Below are positions 14,357-27,551 of a stretch of DNA of 47,904 nucleotides, in pieces; the first letter of the stretch is position 1, and each line of letters opens with the position of its first letter. The DNA is from Salpingoeca rosetta (taxonomy: Eukaryota > Opisthokonta > Choanoflagellata > Craspedida > Salpingoecidae). The position numbers and the translations under genes are program-made. The DNA lies in contig NW_004754920.1 in NCBI RefSeq assembly GCF_000188695.1, positions 197,597 through 245,500 on the forward strand, in the 5' to 3' direction. Below the pieces are notes generated by a model. That model did not search any database and was not told the DNA's origin. It saw only the letters and a program-made list of their open reading frames with translations.

Positions 14357-15664
14357 ATGCGTGCCCGCACAACATGCTCAACAACACCCTCACCACCCTC
14401 AACAACACCCCACGACATGACACGACACGAAATGACGCGCACAGGCGAGAAGAAGAAGTTGGGGCTGCGGCGAGCCAGCAGTGAGAATACTGCGGCAGGA
14501 CCCGCAAGTCCCGAACATCAACAGCAGCAACACCAAACAAACTACAGTGCATCCCTCACTCAAGAAGACAGGCACTTGATCCTCGACTCCCACATTGTTC
14601 ACCAAGGTGTCCTCGAGAAGAAGGTCAACAACAAGCACTGGCGCAAGCGATTCGTCCGCCTGCAGGTAGGGCTGTGTGCTTGTCTATGTTGGTGTGTGTG
14701 TGTGTGTGTGTTGGTGTGGAGGTTGAGTGGTTGTTTGCTTGTGTGTGAATGTGTGTGTTTGTGTTTGTTTGTTTGTTGTGGAGGTTGTTTCGAGTGCGCT
14801 GTTCCACCCCACCATCACCAACAACAAAACAACAACAACGACAACGAATAAAGCATGCTGATGTGTGCCAACCCCGCACATTGCAGGGCGACCATCTTGT
14901 GGAATATGATATGGCAGACATGAAGAAGCTGACACCAGAGGCAACTCCAGTCGACATTGTCCCTGTCCAGAATCGAACCGTCCTCTGCAACGTGGCCAAG
15001 AACAAGTTCATCCTGCAGCACCTGGAGCATGGCCACAAGGTGGTGGTGGTGGTGTGTGTGTGTCTGTCTGTGTCCGTGTGTGTGTCTGTCTGGACATCTT
15101 CGTCACTTGTGGGTTCTGTTTGGCTGCCTGTCTCTCCCCCTCCCCCCCCCCCGTTCGCTTGGCTCTCGGTCTCGATGGTTCTGGTCCTTATCCGTTTGTG
15201 ACAAGCCGTCACCGCGAGCGTTCGTGCTTCCTTGATGCGTTGCAGGAGCAAGCAGCGTACAAGGCCGAGTCCGAGGAAGGCATGAACGTGTGGATCAACG
15301 AAATCTGCAAGCTGCAGGACCAGAACTCTGCCACCGAGTCAGTAACCCGCGCGCACGCACTCACACCACACCATCAGACACGCTTTGAACCACTTGCATC
15401 CGCTTGTTTCACGTGCTCGCCGCCTGCTCTGTACTCCATCGCCGTTGACCTGCCCTACTTTGTCTCTTGCTGTGGCCTCTGTTGTTTTGTTGGCAGCGGA
15501 CCCACGCTCCGCTACTACCGCGGATCGGCACGATCAAAGGTGCGGCTGAGAGAGTGCACGTGTGTGCTTGTGCTTGTGTGCTTGTGTAGATTGTTTGTTT
15601 GTTTGTGTGTGTGTGTGTGTATTGTTTGTTTGTGTGTGTGTAGATTGTTTGTTTGTGTATGCGC

Positions 15665-15738
<74 letters not shown>

Positions 15739-18700
15739 ATGCGGCATGTGTGTTAATATCTGCGTGCATCTCCGTACGCGTTTGTGTGTGTCAGCATCAT
15801 GCATATTCCTCGCCTGCCTCTCCGTCCTTTACTTTTCTCACCACGCCCTGATCGCCATTGTGCCCACAGATGAAGCGAGCTGCGACAGGGCTGCTGCACA
15901 AGATCACACACACGGAGAAGATTGACGTGCGGTTACGCGAACACACGCTTGCCCCTTTGCCCGTGCCTGCTTTGAAGTTCAAGCGCACACAATCCGTGTG
16001 CACACACTCGCGCACTTTTCACACACACACACACACACACACCACTTGCTCACTCCCTCACACACACACATACACAACACAACACAACACAACACAACAC
16101 AACACAACACAACACAACACAGGACTCGCACGAGCTGCTGTCTGTGCGCAAGAATGTGGCGGATGCCATGGAGAGCACGTGGGTGGCGCTGCTGCGCCTG
16201 CGCGAGCTACTTGAACAGGGCAGCCGCTGCCAATACGCGCTTGTGGAACTTGTGTCGCACCTCCACCACTTTATCGACATGGCTTCAGAGGCAGCCGTGC
16301 TTGCAGAGGAGAGAGGCTTGTCTGATGTCGTGGACCGCAAGTGCCAGCAGCACATTGCTGCCCTCTGTCACACCAGTCGGCAACTTGCAGAGTTTTGTGA
16401 CAAGGCGCACCCGCCACTCGGTGCGTATCTGTCTCTGTGTGTGTGTGTGTGTGTCTGTGTGTGTGTGTCTGTGTCTGTCTGTCTGTCTGTCTGTCTGTGT
16501 GTGTCTGTCCTTCTGTGTGTTTATCTGTCTGCCTGTCTGTTTGTATGCATGCCTGTGTATTTTTGCATGAGCTGCCTTCCCCGCTCACCCCTAACACACC
16601 CCGAAACAAACCCCCCCCCCTTCGCCGTTCACAACGCGTACACATACATTTGTAGTCCTTGACGACCGGCTGCTGCCGCTGCAAAAGGAGAAGCTAGCCG
16701 AGTTCCACCACTACGCCAACGTGCTGCTGGAGCGCTCGGCGCAGGCGCTGGCGGACATTGACGCCGTTCTGCCACACCGCTCGCGGTCGGGGTCATCCGG
16801 CGCGCACGTGCGCACATCCCACTCGGCCGACGTGCACCACTTGCAGCACGAGCAGCACGGCCGGCTCTCGCACATCCACCTGCCCACGGCTCACCTGCAC
16901 CTGCACCGTCGCAGCAGCGCAGCCCAGCAGCACCAGGGCAACGCCGCTTCGCTGTCCACATCGGCCCCCGTGACGCCAGAACCACCAGGACAGCCGGCAT
17001 TGGCCTCTGCCACCTCAACAACGGCAGTTACAGCAACCACGGCCACAGCAACAAACGCCAGCTCCAATGCCACCAGCCCGCCAACCACGCCGACCGCCAA
17101 TCTCAACTCGGAGCAAGTCAAGCGGTTCACGCTGATTGGATATGACGCAACGCGCGTTGCCCGCGCCCTGAGCAACCACCGCCACGACATGCTCTCCGTG
17201 TACCGCGAGCTGACGGAGGCTGAGCGCGACGGCACAACGCACCGCTCGCTGTCGACGGGGCCGGGCGATCGTCGCAGCATCGGCCGCAAGGTCGCACACA
17301 GCCTGGCGTCGCTGGGCAGCGTGCACAGCCTGAGCGAGGCGCACCTGTCGAGTGCAGCACTGGCCGCGGCACAGCACTCGCATCACGCGCACGAGGGCCG
17401 CAAGCGCACCAACACGCTCACGATTCGGCGGCGGCGGAGCTTTGGCAATGAGGGCGACGAGCAGGTGCAGCCGTTTCAGCACCACCAGCACCACCACAAC
17501 CACCACCGCGCATCGGTCACTGGCCGGGCAACCAGCCCCCGCAGCCGCAACTCGGCCTCCACATCAGCGGCAGCGCCGCCCCTCACGCCAACACGCACCG
17601 CGCCAACCGCAACCGAGCAAGGCGCGGGCACGCGTGCGACCAGTGCACCGCACGGCACGCGGCCACGATCCCGCCACGTCTCCGCAACGGAGGACAGGCG
17701 ACGCGCGCACCGCGTGAGCGAAGACATTGCAGCACGCGCGCTGGAGGGGGAGCCAGACGGCCGCAACAGATCGGTAAGCGAGCCACACCTGGGTGACGCG
17801 GGCAGTGGTGCCGCCACGAACCAACAACACCGACAACAGCGGCAGGAACGTGAGCGACGAGGCAGTCACACGGGTGGTGATGATGATGAGGAAGACGATG
17901 ATGACAGCGACCGGGAGGAGCTGGTGCAGGTGTTGAGGGCACTGGATGGTACGCGGTTTGATGACGCAGAGGGCAGTGGCTCCAACAACGATCAACAAGG
18001 GCAGGGTACTGGACGCGGGCGCCGGTTCCGCGGTGCGCGGCTTGTTGACGGCGCGTTTGTCATGCCGCCACTAGCTGAGACTGCCGGTGACAGCGGCGAT
18101 GAAGGCAGCACCCATGGCGGCGAGGGTGATGGTGCGTCGCAGCACGATGAGGAAGGTGCCGGAACGTTCCTGCGACGAAAGAGGATGAGCCTTCGCGTGG
18201 CAAACGCGTTTGGAACAGGGCCTGGCCAGGACGCGCGTGGAAGTGCAGCACCACACGGCCTGCTCACCGCGTCCATGAAACGCAAGCGGCGCGGGTCCAT
18301 CTCTGCTGGTGGCCGGCGACTGCAGGGGTCCGGGTCGCCGCGAAATTCAAACGCGCGCAGCCCTCGCCGCGGACACAGCCGCACAGCGTCGCGGGACGAG
18401 GAAGCACGCGCTGTGACATCGACAACAGCATCAACGGCAGCCGGTGACGACAGCCAACATCAAGGTGCAACGCCAGCCAGTAGTGTGAGTGCACAGGATA
18501 CGAGCAACAAGTCGGGACAGGGAATGACTGCAGCTACTAGCGGTGAAGCCGAACGCAGTGATGGCAGCCAGCAAGCATCTGTTGGTGTTGGCGGTGATGA
18601 TGGTAGAACCCCCGACGCCAACCAGCCTCAGCAGCAACAAGCAGACGAAGAGCAAGATGGAGCAAGTAAAGGTTCGGCACGCGGTGATGAACACGCTGGT

Positions 18701-21700
18701 GGCAACGAGGCAGACGATGGCGATGGTGAGGAGGAGGAGGAGGAGGAAGAAGATGCAGAAGCGGATGACGAGCAAGCGAGACGAGAATGGTCGCACCTGT
18801 TTGAGTTTCCAGAGCAGCGCATCGCAGCAGCACATCTTGACCCCATCCACCTGTTCAGCGAACCGCCCACGCGCAGCGCAAACAACCCGTTCCTCGTCAC
18901 CCCAGAGGAGCACGAGCGCATCCAGGCCAGCGCACTCGCCCTGTTTCAGGATGACGACGATGACGACGACGACGCCAACACCACCATGAACAGCACCTCC
19001 ACGCTCAGCCTGAGCATGCTGGGGTCCCTCTCTCCGTCCACATCCAAGAGCGCAGAGCTGCACCGCAGCAGAAGCGCAGCGAACGCAAGCGCGCTGGCCC
19101 GCAACAGCGGTAGCAGCAGCAGCAGCAATGGCGGTGGTGGCGATAGTGGGGACAGCACGGGTGCACCAACAGCGGAGGAGCTGCACGCGTTTGCACAGAA
19201 CCTCTCACCGAGCAACCCGTTCAAGTCGCACCTGCAGACCCGCCCGCGGTCTGCCTCCTCTGGTGCGCATCCACTGCGCAAGGCCGCATCCACCAACTCG
19301 ATTTCAGCCTCTTCCTCGCCCTCCACCACGGCCCGCGCCAGCAACCCGTTCCTCGCCACTATCCAGCAGCAGCAGCGGCAGGCAGATGGTGGCGGCAGTG
19401 GGCGCAGGAGCACGTGCAGCAGTCCTGGCCAACAGGGCACGGAGCGCCTGACCAAGAGCGTGACCCCTACAGCAGGTGTGCTGGCCGTGTCGTCATCAAC
19501 ACCAACGCAGGGATCGGCAGTCACGTCGGGTTCTGCGTCCCCACCACAGGCCAGCATGCCGCCTCGGCCGCCAAAGCCAGTGCACCTGCTGGCCCAGGAC
19601 CCAACGAGCACACCACCGGGCCAGAGCGGCAGTGCAACAGCAACGACGACAGCAATGTCATCGTCATCGTCATCAGCAGTACCGCCATCGTCGTCCCCGC
19701 TGTCATCATCGCCGCCCCCGCCGCTGCCGGCGCGAAAGGCGCGTGCACCACCGTCGCCAATGGCCAGTGGTGGTGTGATTGACACCTTCCAGGCCAACAG
19801 CAGCGGCACAGACCTGAAGCCGAGCCCCTTGGCCGTGCAAGCCATGCACCCACGCACCTCCGCCACCAGCCAGCCATCTCCAGCGACAACAACGTCAACA
19901 CCAACAATAACAACGACGGCGCCAACAGCAACAGCAGCAGCAGCCTCGTCGGTGTCAGACCGTCCAGCACGGCCCACGCTGAGCCTGGGTGGCGTTGACA
20001 GCGGCGACTCGTCCACGGACCACATCCGGCAGTCGTGGTATCTGCCCGGCGCCACAGCTGACACGCACGCGGGCAGCAGCGGTGGCGGCAACGTTCCCCG
20101 CACGAGCACGATGAAGTCGAGTGCTGCAACCACACGCGCAGCGGCTGCACTGGCGGCGTCGTCATCCCCATCGTTGGTGGGCGGAGCAGGTGCAGCTTCG
20201 CCGCCGAAGCAGCGCCCACGCAGCCCCTTTGCAGGCAAGAACAACCCGTTTGTACAGCTGATGGAGGCCGAGGGCGGAAGGGGCCGCGGCGGTAGCGATG
20301 GTGACGATACCCGGGCACCGACGCAGGAAGGAGGTGTTGGTGGTGGCGCAGCAACGGGGGAGGACGATGCAACAGCAGAGGCGATGAAGGCGTTTATCGA
20401 GGAGGGAGATGAGATTGATGCTGAGACGGGTCTGGTGATTCGGAAACTTGAGGCCAACCCAGGCGACTCAAACACATCCACAGCAGCAGCAGCAGGGACG
20501 GGTGCAGGCGACACGTCGATTGTCTCGTCCACGGCAGGGGACACGTCCATCGCACGCGCACGTACACCAAGCGCTGGTGACACCGACGGTGATGGTGATG
20601 GTGATGGGGATGGTGATGGTGAACGCAACGCGGGGCGTGATGCAAACGCAGGCGGCGGCGGCGGCGGCGGCGGTGGGCTGATGCTGAGGGTTCGTTCGAC
20701 CTCCACTGCAAGCAGCAGGGGCGGAGCCGCGCCAGATGCACATGTTTTGGCCACAAAGTCGGATGTTGCACCGACACCCTCGTCACCGTCGCCAACCACC
20801 GCCCAACGGCAGGCAGCGGCAGCAGTGCTGTCGACGTCAGCCCCGTCCATGATCCCATCGCGTGGATCGTCGTTGTCGCTCGGGTCGACTGGTGGCAGTA
20901 CACGCACCTCGCAGGCGTCACCACGTCCCCATGGCCGCGGCACGCCGGGTGCTCCCACGGCAGCGGCGGCCGGTACCGACGCAAACACAACAACGGCAGC
21001 GCCAGCCACGACGTACTACTGCCGTGTGCGTGCAGGCACGCTGACGCAGGTGCTGGAGTATCTCATCTCCGACCGCATGCGGGACCCGAACCTGCTGGGC
21101 ACGCTGCGTACGTGCTTCCCCGTGTTCACGACGGCCAAGGACCTGAGCAGCAGACTCATCACGCACCACCGCGGGCTCATGACTGCGCGGACGGGGGGCG
21201 GCGGCGGCGCTGCTGAGGACGCCCTGGTGTGGAAGCACTGCCGCCTGGCCACGGCCATGAGCGAGTGCCTGGAGTCACTGGTGCCCGACCTGAGCGCGCG
21301 GCAGCTGCGGGAGCTGCAGGCGGTGGTGTACGATCTGCTGCAGCTTGAGCACGTCGACGTCGCCGCAGCGTACCTGGAGGACCTGTGGGTGGCCATTGGG
21401 GAGCGGCTGGATGCGCAGCAGGCAGAGGAGGAGCAGGAGCTGGCGGCGTCGAGCCAGCCGCGCGCAAAGGTGGCGGTGCCAGCAGCACCGGCCGGGCAGC
21501 GACCAACGGCGCTGCTGGCGTATTCGACGACAGAGCTGGCCAGGGAGCTGTGCGTGATGGCCAACAAGCTGTTTGGGCGCATCTCTGCGCGGGAACTGCT
21601 GGCGTGGCGGAAGAAGCAGTCTGCGGAGAACAGCCCGAACGTGATGAAGATGATTGAGCACTTCAACCACGTGTCCATGTGGGCGGCCACGTGCGTGGTG

Positions 21701-22143
21701 TGCACGCCGAAGCTCAAGCACAGGGTGAAGGTGATGGCGAAGCTGATCCAGCTGATGAAGCAGCTAAAGAAGCACCAGAACTTTGACACGCTGCTTGCCA
21801 TCCTGTCTGGCATGAACAACGCGGCGGTGTATCGTCTCAAGCACACGTTTGCCAGCCTGAACGCCAAGACGCAGGGCACGCTTGCGCGCCTGCAGGAGCT
21901 GATGAGCCACGAGAAGAGCTTCCTCAAGTTCCGCTACTACTGCCGCCAGCTCAAGCCCCCCGTTATCCCATACCTGGGCATGTATCTCTCCGACATTGTG
22001 TTTGTGCACGTTGGCAACCCAGACTACGTGGAGCTTGGTGCCGCCGTGCACCGCGGCAACACCTCAGAAAAGATTATCAACTTTGCCAAGGTGTGTTTTG
22101 AGGGGGGTGGAGAAGGGAGAAGTGGGTGAGTATAAGGAAGAGA

Positions 22144-22198
<55 letters not shown>

Positions 22199-22316
22199 TG
22201 TTGAACGCGTCTCCATGGACAGTATTCGTGTGTTCTTGTTTTGTTTGTTGTTACACTTACCATTGCGCACCCGTCTCCCTCTGTGTCTCCCTCACTTCTG
22301 CCCAAACAACCCAACC

Positions 22317-22371
<55 letters not shown>

Positions 22372-22395
22372 CACGAACACAACACGAACACACAC

Positions 22396-22492
<97 letters not shown>

Positions 22493-22709
22493 CCATCACA
22501 CGAACACACATGCACACAACAAACAGATGCACCAGCTGTACAACATCTGCGCGGCGGTTGAGGAGTACCAGAGTCACCCTTTCAAGTTTCAGTCCAAGGA
22601 GGAGATTCGGCAGTGCTTTGACGGCTTCAACCACAAGACCCACGATGAGCTGTATCAGCTCAGCCTGGAGATTGAGCCGCGCGGCGCAACGCTGGAGCAG
22701 ATTGCGTGA
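14357..22709 (+). CDS. Ras-family guanine nucleotide exchange factor: PH, UBA-like, NPF motifs, REM, CDC25
   Basis: Eight exons join in phase: 14357-14665, 14887-15039, 15246-15337, 15497-15539, 15870-15995, 16123-16420, 16656-22090 and 22527-22709, about 2212 residues. Order: a PH domain over exons 1-3 (VHQGVLEKKVNNKHWRKRF to WINEICKL); an all-helical segment in exon 6; a UBA-like motif at about 17109-17219 (SEQVKRFTLIGYDATRVAR); about 1250 low-complexity residues with four NPF tripeptides and proline-rich SH3-ligand-like stretches (PPRPPKPV, PPPLPARKARAPP); a REM/RasGEF_N domain from about 21020 (GTLTQVLEYLISDRM); and the catalytic CDC25 domain from about 21530 to the end (SPNVMKMIEHFNHVSMWAA, LLAILSGMNNAAVYRL). 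It should load GTP onto Ras or Rap at membranes. The exon 5 donor (15995) and the start (14357 or in-frame 14417) are the least certain points. Confidence 0.85.
15660..15736. repeat. (GC)n(GT)n microsatellite in Ras GEF intron 4
   Basis: GC alternation running directly into a long GT run, the same composite structure as in CENPE intron 5. Confidence 0.95.
16075..16121. repeat. (ACAAC)n pentanucleotide array abutting a splice acceptor
   Basis: About nine copies of a CAACA-type unit run straight into the AG acceptor of Ras GEF exon 6, leaving no pyrimidine tract in the last ~45 intron bases. Confidence 0.92.
22146..22198. repeat. (GT)n in Ras GEF intron 7
   Basis: GT run about 55 nt after the donor at 22091. 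Confidence 0.97.
22318..22492. repeat. Two (AAC)n blocks in Ras GEF intron 7
   Basis: Blocks at about 22318-22371 and 22398-22492 separated by a short CA-rich spacer. They read as polyQ or polyN in single frames, but they lie between a verified donor (22091) and acceptor (22526) inside the CDC25 domain and are therefore intronic. Confidence 0.93.
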
Positions 22710-23348
22710 CGCTGGCCGTGTGGCATATTGAGATGGGATGAGGATGGGAGATGATGAAGGACATGTTATTGGGTGACGATGAGATGGTGCGGTGTGCTTG
22801 CCTCCTGTTGCTATGTTACATTACACGTCTTGCGTGATTGCTTGCTTGCTACGCTGCTTTGGCTCGAACAAGATGGAATTTGAATGGATGAAGTGCAGCT
22901 GTACGCGACCTGGGCAAGAAGGTGGTGGCTGTACGAGATGGGGCTGCGAGAGTGGTGCGTGCGATGATGTGATGGTGTGATGGTGTGACATGAGACATGA
23001 TGGGAGGTGCGTGTTCCACGAGGACCCAACCAAACAAACACGTCATTCTGGGCTGTGCCCAAATGAAAAATTTTCTTCATTTTTATATCCAGTTCAAACT
23101 GGAGGCGGGCGTTTCCTCCTTGTTTTGTTTGTGTTGTTCCCCCCTTTTCAACAGCGCAACCAGCAAGAACAACAGCAGCGCAGCTCTCTGGCTGGCTTTT
23201 TGGTTCTTCAGCCATCCACTCCCCCCCCCCCACACATACATACATACACACACACACACACCACACATCGCACATCGCACCACATCGCGCGCACACACAC
23301 TCACACACACACACACACACACACACAGCCTCTACTTACACAGCAACG
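22710..23348. other. Intergenic region, Ras GEF to EGF-repeat gene
   Basis: Holds GATG-rich sequence after the Ras GEF stop, a C10 tract at about 23221-23230 and CA-rich stretches at 23249-23330 just before the EGF-gene ATG. No coding exon or RNA gene seen; presumed 3' end of one gene and promoter of the next. Confidence 0.65.
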
Positions 23349-24629
23349 ATGCAACAACAACTACAACGTGGAAGGATAGCTTTGCCGCTGGCGGCAAGTG
23401 TTGTTGCTGCAGCTGCGTTTGTGCTGTGCACGTGCGTGTGCTTGCTCCCTGCGGCAACGCAAGCGCAACAGACGTCGCTTGTGCTCGTGCCCGGCAGCTG
23501 CGATTGCACCAACGACGCGGACTGTGGCTGCGAGAACAACGCCGAGTGTGTTGATCGCGCCAACAACACGCACACATGCATGTGCCGTCAAGGATTCGAA
23601 TGTAAGCTGCCACTGTCCGCTGCACGCACTTTGCCTCTGCACTCTGTGTTTGCGTGCACGGCAACTGCCGTGCGTATGCCCAACACGCACCTGTGCGCCC
23701 ATGGCAGCAGCGTCCTTTTCTTTCTTCGCACACACATATGTACGCGCACACACGTACTTGGACACTTGCTCATGCGCACACACGCATTCACTCACGCCCA
23801 CCTGGCGTTGCCTTTTTTGTGCACATATTTGTGGTTGTGTGCAGCTCGGAGATGTGAGACGGCATATGATCCCTGCGACGGAACCCCGTGTGGGACTGGC
23901 AACTGCACATACTCCTCGACCGTACTTCGTGACACGGCCGACTTTGAATGCTCCTGCACAAAGGAATTTGTGGGCGACACCTGCGACGTCCCGTGCCCCG
24001 CCAACTGCACCTCCTGTATTGAGCTGAATGATAAGGGCATCTGCACGCAGTGCGATTCAGGCTTTGCCATTGATAATACCAACAACGAATGCGTCACAGA
24101 ATGCCCATTGTACGTGTGTATGTGCCTGTGTTTTTGGTCTGTGCGTGCGCGCGCGTGTATCTGTGTCTGTCTGTGTCTATTTGTGCAACAGTACTGCTTG
24201 CAGTGTGCATCATCTCGAGGTTCCTCGACATGCTTCCTCGCTCACCCTGCGCCACGTTTCCGTATCGTGTCCTTGGCAGTGGAACAGAGAATCAGGACGG
24301 GTTCTGCAACGGTGCGTTCAACATCATCCATCTACTGTTACACCACGTCCCTCACCCACCCGCCACCTCTTCCTCCCCAACTCCTCTTCTCTTCCACCGA
24401 ACCACTGCGATCTCCTTCATTGCTGTACTCCACACCTCTCCTCTCGCTCACCTGTTTGCTGCCGCCTTGATTGTCTCGCCTCCAGACATCAACATCTGCC
24501 TCAACATCACGTGTGCCAATGGCGGCACGTGCGATCGAAACGCTGCCAGCGACGCAACAGCGTGCATATGCCCGTATGTTCATTCACCTTCCATGTGTAC
24601 CCCTGTGTGTGTGTGTGTGTGTGTGTTGA

Positions 24630-24709
<80 letters not shown>

Positions 24710-25774
24710 TCCTAGACTCCTGCCTCCTACGCTTGTCTCGCCCGCAGGCTTTGGCTTGTTTCTCGTTGTCACAACACCTCTCTCACAGCCACGTCCGGTT
24801 CACCACACACACACACGCGCGCGCACACACACGTTCTATCCCCCCCCCCCTCTCTGCACCTGCCTTCGTCTTCTCTCTCCATCACGACGACAGCACCGGC
24901 TACGACCAGCCGCGCTGCCTGACGGGCCAGGCGTGCAACGGCGTGGACTGCGGCAACGGCGAATGCTACATTGACGATGGTGTTGCGAAGTGTGACTGTG
25001 ATGCCGGCTTTGAGGGCACAAACTGCACAATCAACATCGACGACTGTGACCCAGACCCGTGCAACGGCGAGACGTGCATTGACGGTGTGTTTCGCACGCT
25101 TTCTGTGCGTGTGTGTCTGCGTGTGTGTCTGTGTGTATTACGGAGTGGGTAGCTGCTCGTGAACTTGATGATTGTTTCCCGCACCACCCCAATGCTCTTG
25201 TGATCGTCATCTCACGTTAAGCACCTGCTCTCACAACACCCTCGATTTTCGTGGCAAATACAGGCATCAACAACTACACTTGCTCATGCCCTTCCCACCT
25301 TGGCGGACCGTAAGTGTACTCACACACAAGCAAAACAAAGTTCACACTCTCCCACCTCTCCACACATCACTGCCATCGTAGCATGGGTTTTTGCCCCCCA
25401 CTTAACACCACACGTACACACATACTCACTCGCATACTCACTCACACACATACACACACACATACTCACTCCACACACTACTCACCACGCCACACTGTTC
25501 TACCTCACCACCGTTACCGCCATCAGGAACTGTGAGGTGCAGATCAACTGCGCGGCCGGCGCGTGTGAGCCCAACGGCGTATGCAAGAGCATTGCGACGG
25601 GCTTCGAGTGCGAATGGTGCGTACACTGCATGTGTGACTGCTTGCTACTCGTGTTGTTGATTCGTGTTGCTATTCCTGTTGTCCTTTGTGTTTTTTGATG
25701 TTGGGTGGTGTTGATGGCACTTGTCTCCTTGTTCAGGCAGTGTTCGCATTTGTTTGCCTACCGCGCACGCGCTC

Positions 25775-25834
<60 letters not shown>

Positions 25835-27516
25835 CTGCAGCGACCCTGGCTGGGAAGGTGACAGCTGCACGGATGACATTGACGAGTGCGCACCCGATGT
25901 CTTCCCCTGCTTGAATAACGGCGTCTGTACAACGCCAACCATCAACTCCTTCCACTGCGAGTGAGTGCTTGTTTCCGTGCTAGCTTTGGTCGGTTGGTTG
26001 GTGAGTTAATAAGTTTGCTTGTTTGTTGGCTGGTTTGTTGGTTTGTTTTGTTGGTTTGTTTTGTTGGTTTGTTTTGTTGGTTTGTTTTGCTGATTTGTGC
26101 CTCAGATAAGTAGCGCACCACACAACTCACATACCAACACCTCACAATCGCCCAACTGCCACTCCTCTTGCCTTCCCCCCCCCCCTACACAAACACACAC
26201 ACACATACACAAACACACACAAATCACAATCAAAATCACAACAGGTGCCCCACTGGGTTTACGGGTGATCGATGCGAAGAGAGTCCTTGCATCCCTTCGC
26301 CGTGCACGAACAACGGCACGTGCTCCGTCGACGACATCACAGGAAACTTCCTCTGCAACTGCACAGGAACAGGGTTTGCTGGCTCCATCTGCCAATGTGC
26401 GTACATGGCTGGATTGTTTGTGCATGCGTGCACTTGTGCCTTTGCGAGTTGCTTTTGCGGATCACGTCCATGCACGCATTCACACGCATTCACACACATT
26501 CACGCACATGCACACACGTGCACACGCATTCACACGCATTCACACACATACTTTGCGCACAAACACGTACTCACGCTAACCAACAACAACCACTACTCAC
26601 CCCCTGCCCCCCTCGCTTTCTCTTTGTCATTGTTACTCAGATGTTGACAAGTGCGTGGAAGACCCCACGCTGTGCGGCGAAAACGTGTGCGAGTCAACCG
26701 GGTCCTCGTACGTGTGCGTGTGTCCGGACGGCTCAAAGCAGAAGAACTGCCCTCCACCAACAACAACACCGCCAACCACAACTACAACGTCAACGACGTC
26801 TGCCGCCTCAACCAACGCACCAGCGAAGGACAAGAGCCTGCTCACCCCGCCTGTGCAGTATGGTGAGCACATGTGTGTGTGTGTCTGCGTCTGTCTGTGT
26901 GTGTGTGTGTCCGTGTCTGGTGGGTTTCATGGTGTGTGGGGTGTTTTCCTCTTGATCGTCAGCTTGTCTTCAATGCTGCACGAACAGGCGGAGCGTCCCA
27001 ACGTTGTGCATGCGTACATACTTGGATGGTTGCCACCTCTGCACGTACTTGCTTCTCCTCACCTGTGTACTGCATCCGCTCTCGCATCTTTGCGTGTGTT
27101 CATGTGACATCATCAGGGCTGATGGGCGCTGCTGCGCTTCTTGCTGTCGTGTTCACGATTGGTCTGGGGTGCTACTGCCGCAACAACCGACCAACAAAGG
27201 CTGCACGTAGGAAGGTGAGGCGTGTTGCTCCGTGTGAATGGATCTGACTGCAAACAAAACACACTGGCTCAACGTTCATCCCCGTTCTCCAACCCCTCGC
27301 TCACCCGCACGCACGCGCACACACACACAACATCAACACCATCACCATCATCGACATCAACACCATCACCATCATCGACATCAACACCACTACCACGACC
27401 ATCAACACCACCGTCGTCGTCACTGCGCCAGACGCGTCCGCCGTCAATGATGCGCTCCTTCTCAAATCCCGCCTTCAACCCAGACATCGACTCGGAGGAC
27501 TACCTCACGGTCTGTC

Positions 27517-27551
<35 letters not shown>

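Noticed and set aside
18946..21009. 687-residue open frame on the minus strand opposite the Ras GEF linker
   Set aside because: It mirrors a GC-rich, Ser/Thr/Ala-coded disordered region; composition is Ala/Val/Asp low complexity with no domain. A shadow of the real frame.
22241..22561. PolyQ protein in the (AAC)n array
   Set aside because: The array lies inside Ras GEF intron 7; the CDC25 domain reads across the junction 22090/22527 without it.
27301..27430. His/Thr-rich coding stretch from CATCAACACCATCACC repeats before EGF-gene exon 12
   Set aside because: It lies between the exon 11 donor and the exon 12 acceptor; the phase closes only if it is removed.
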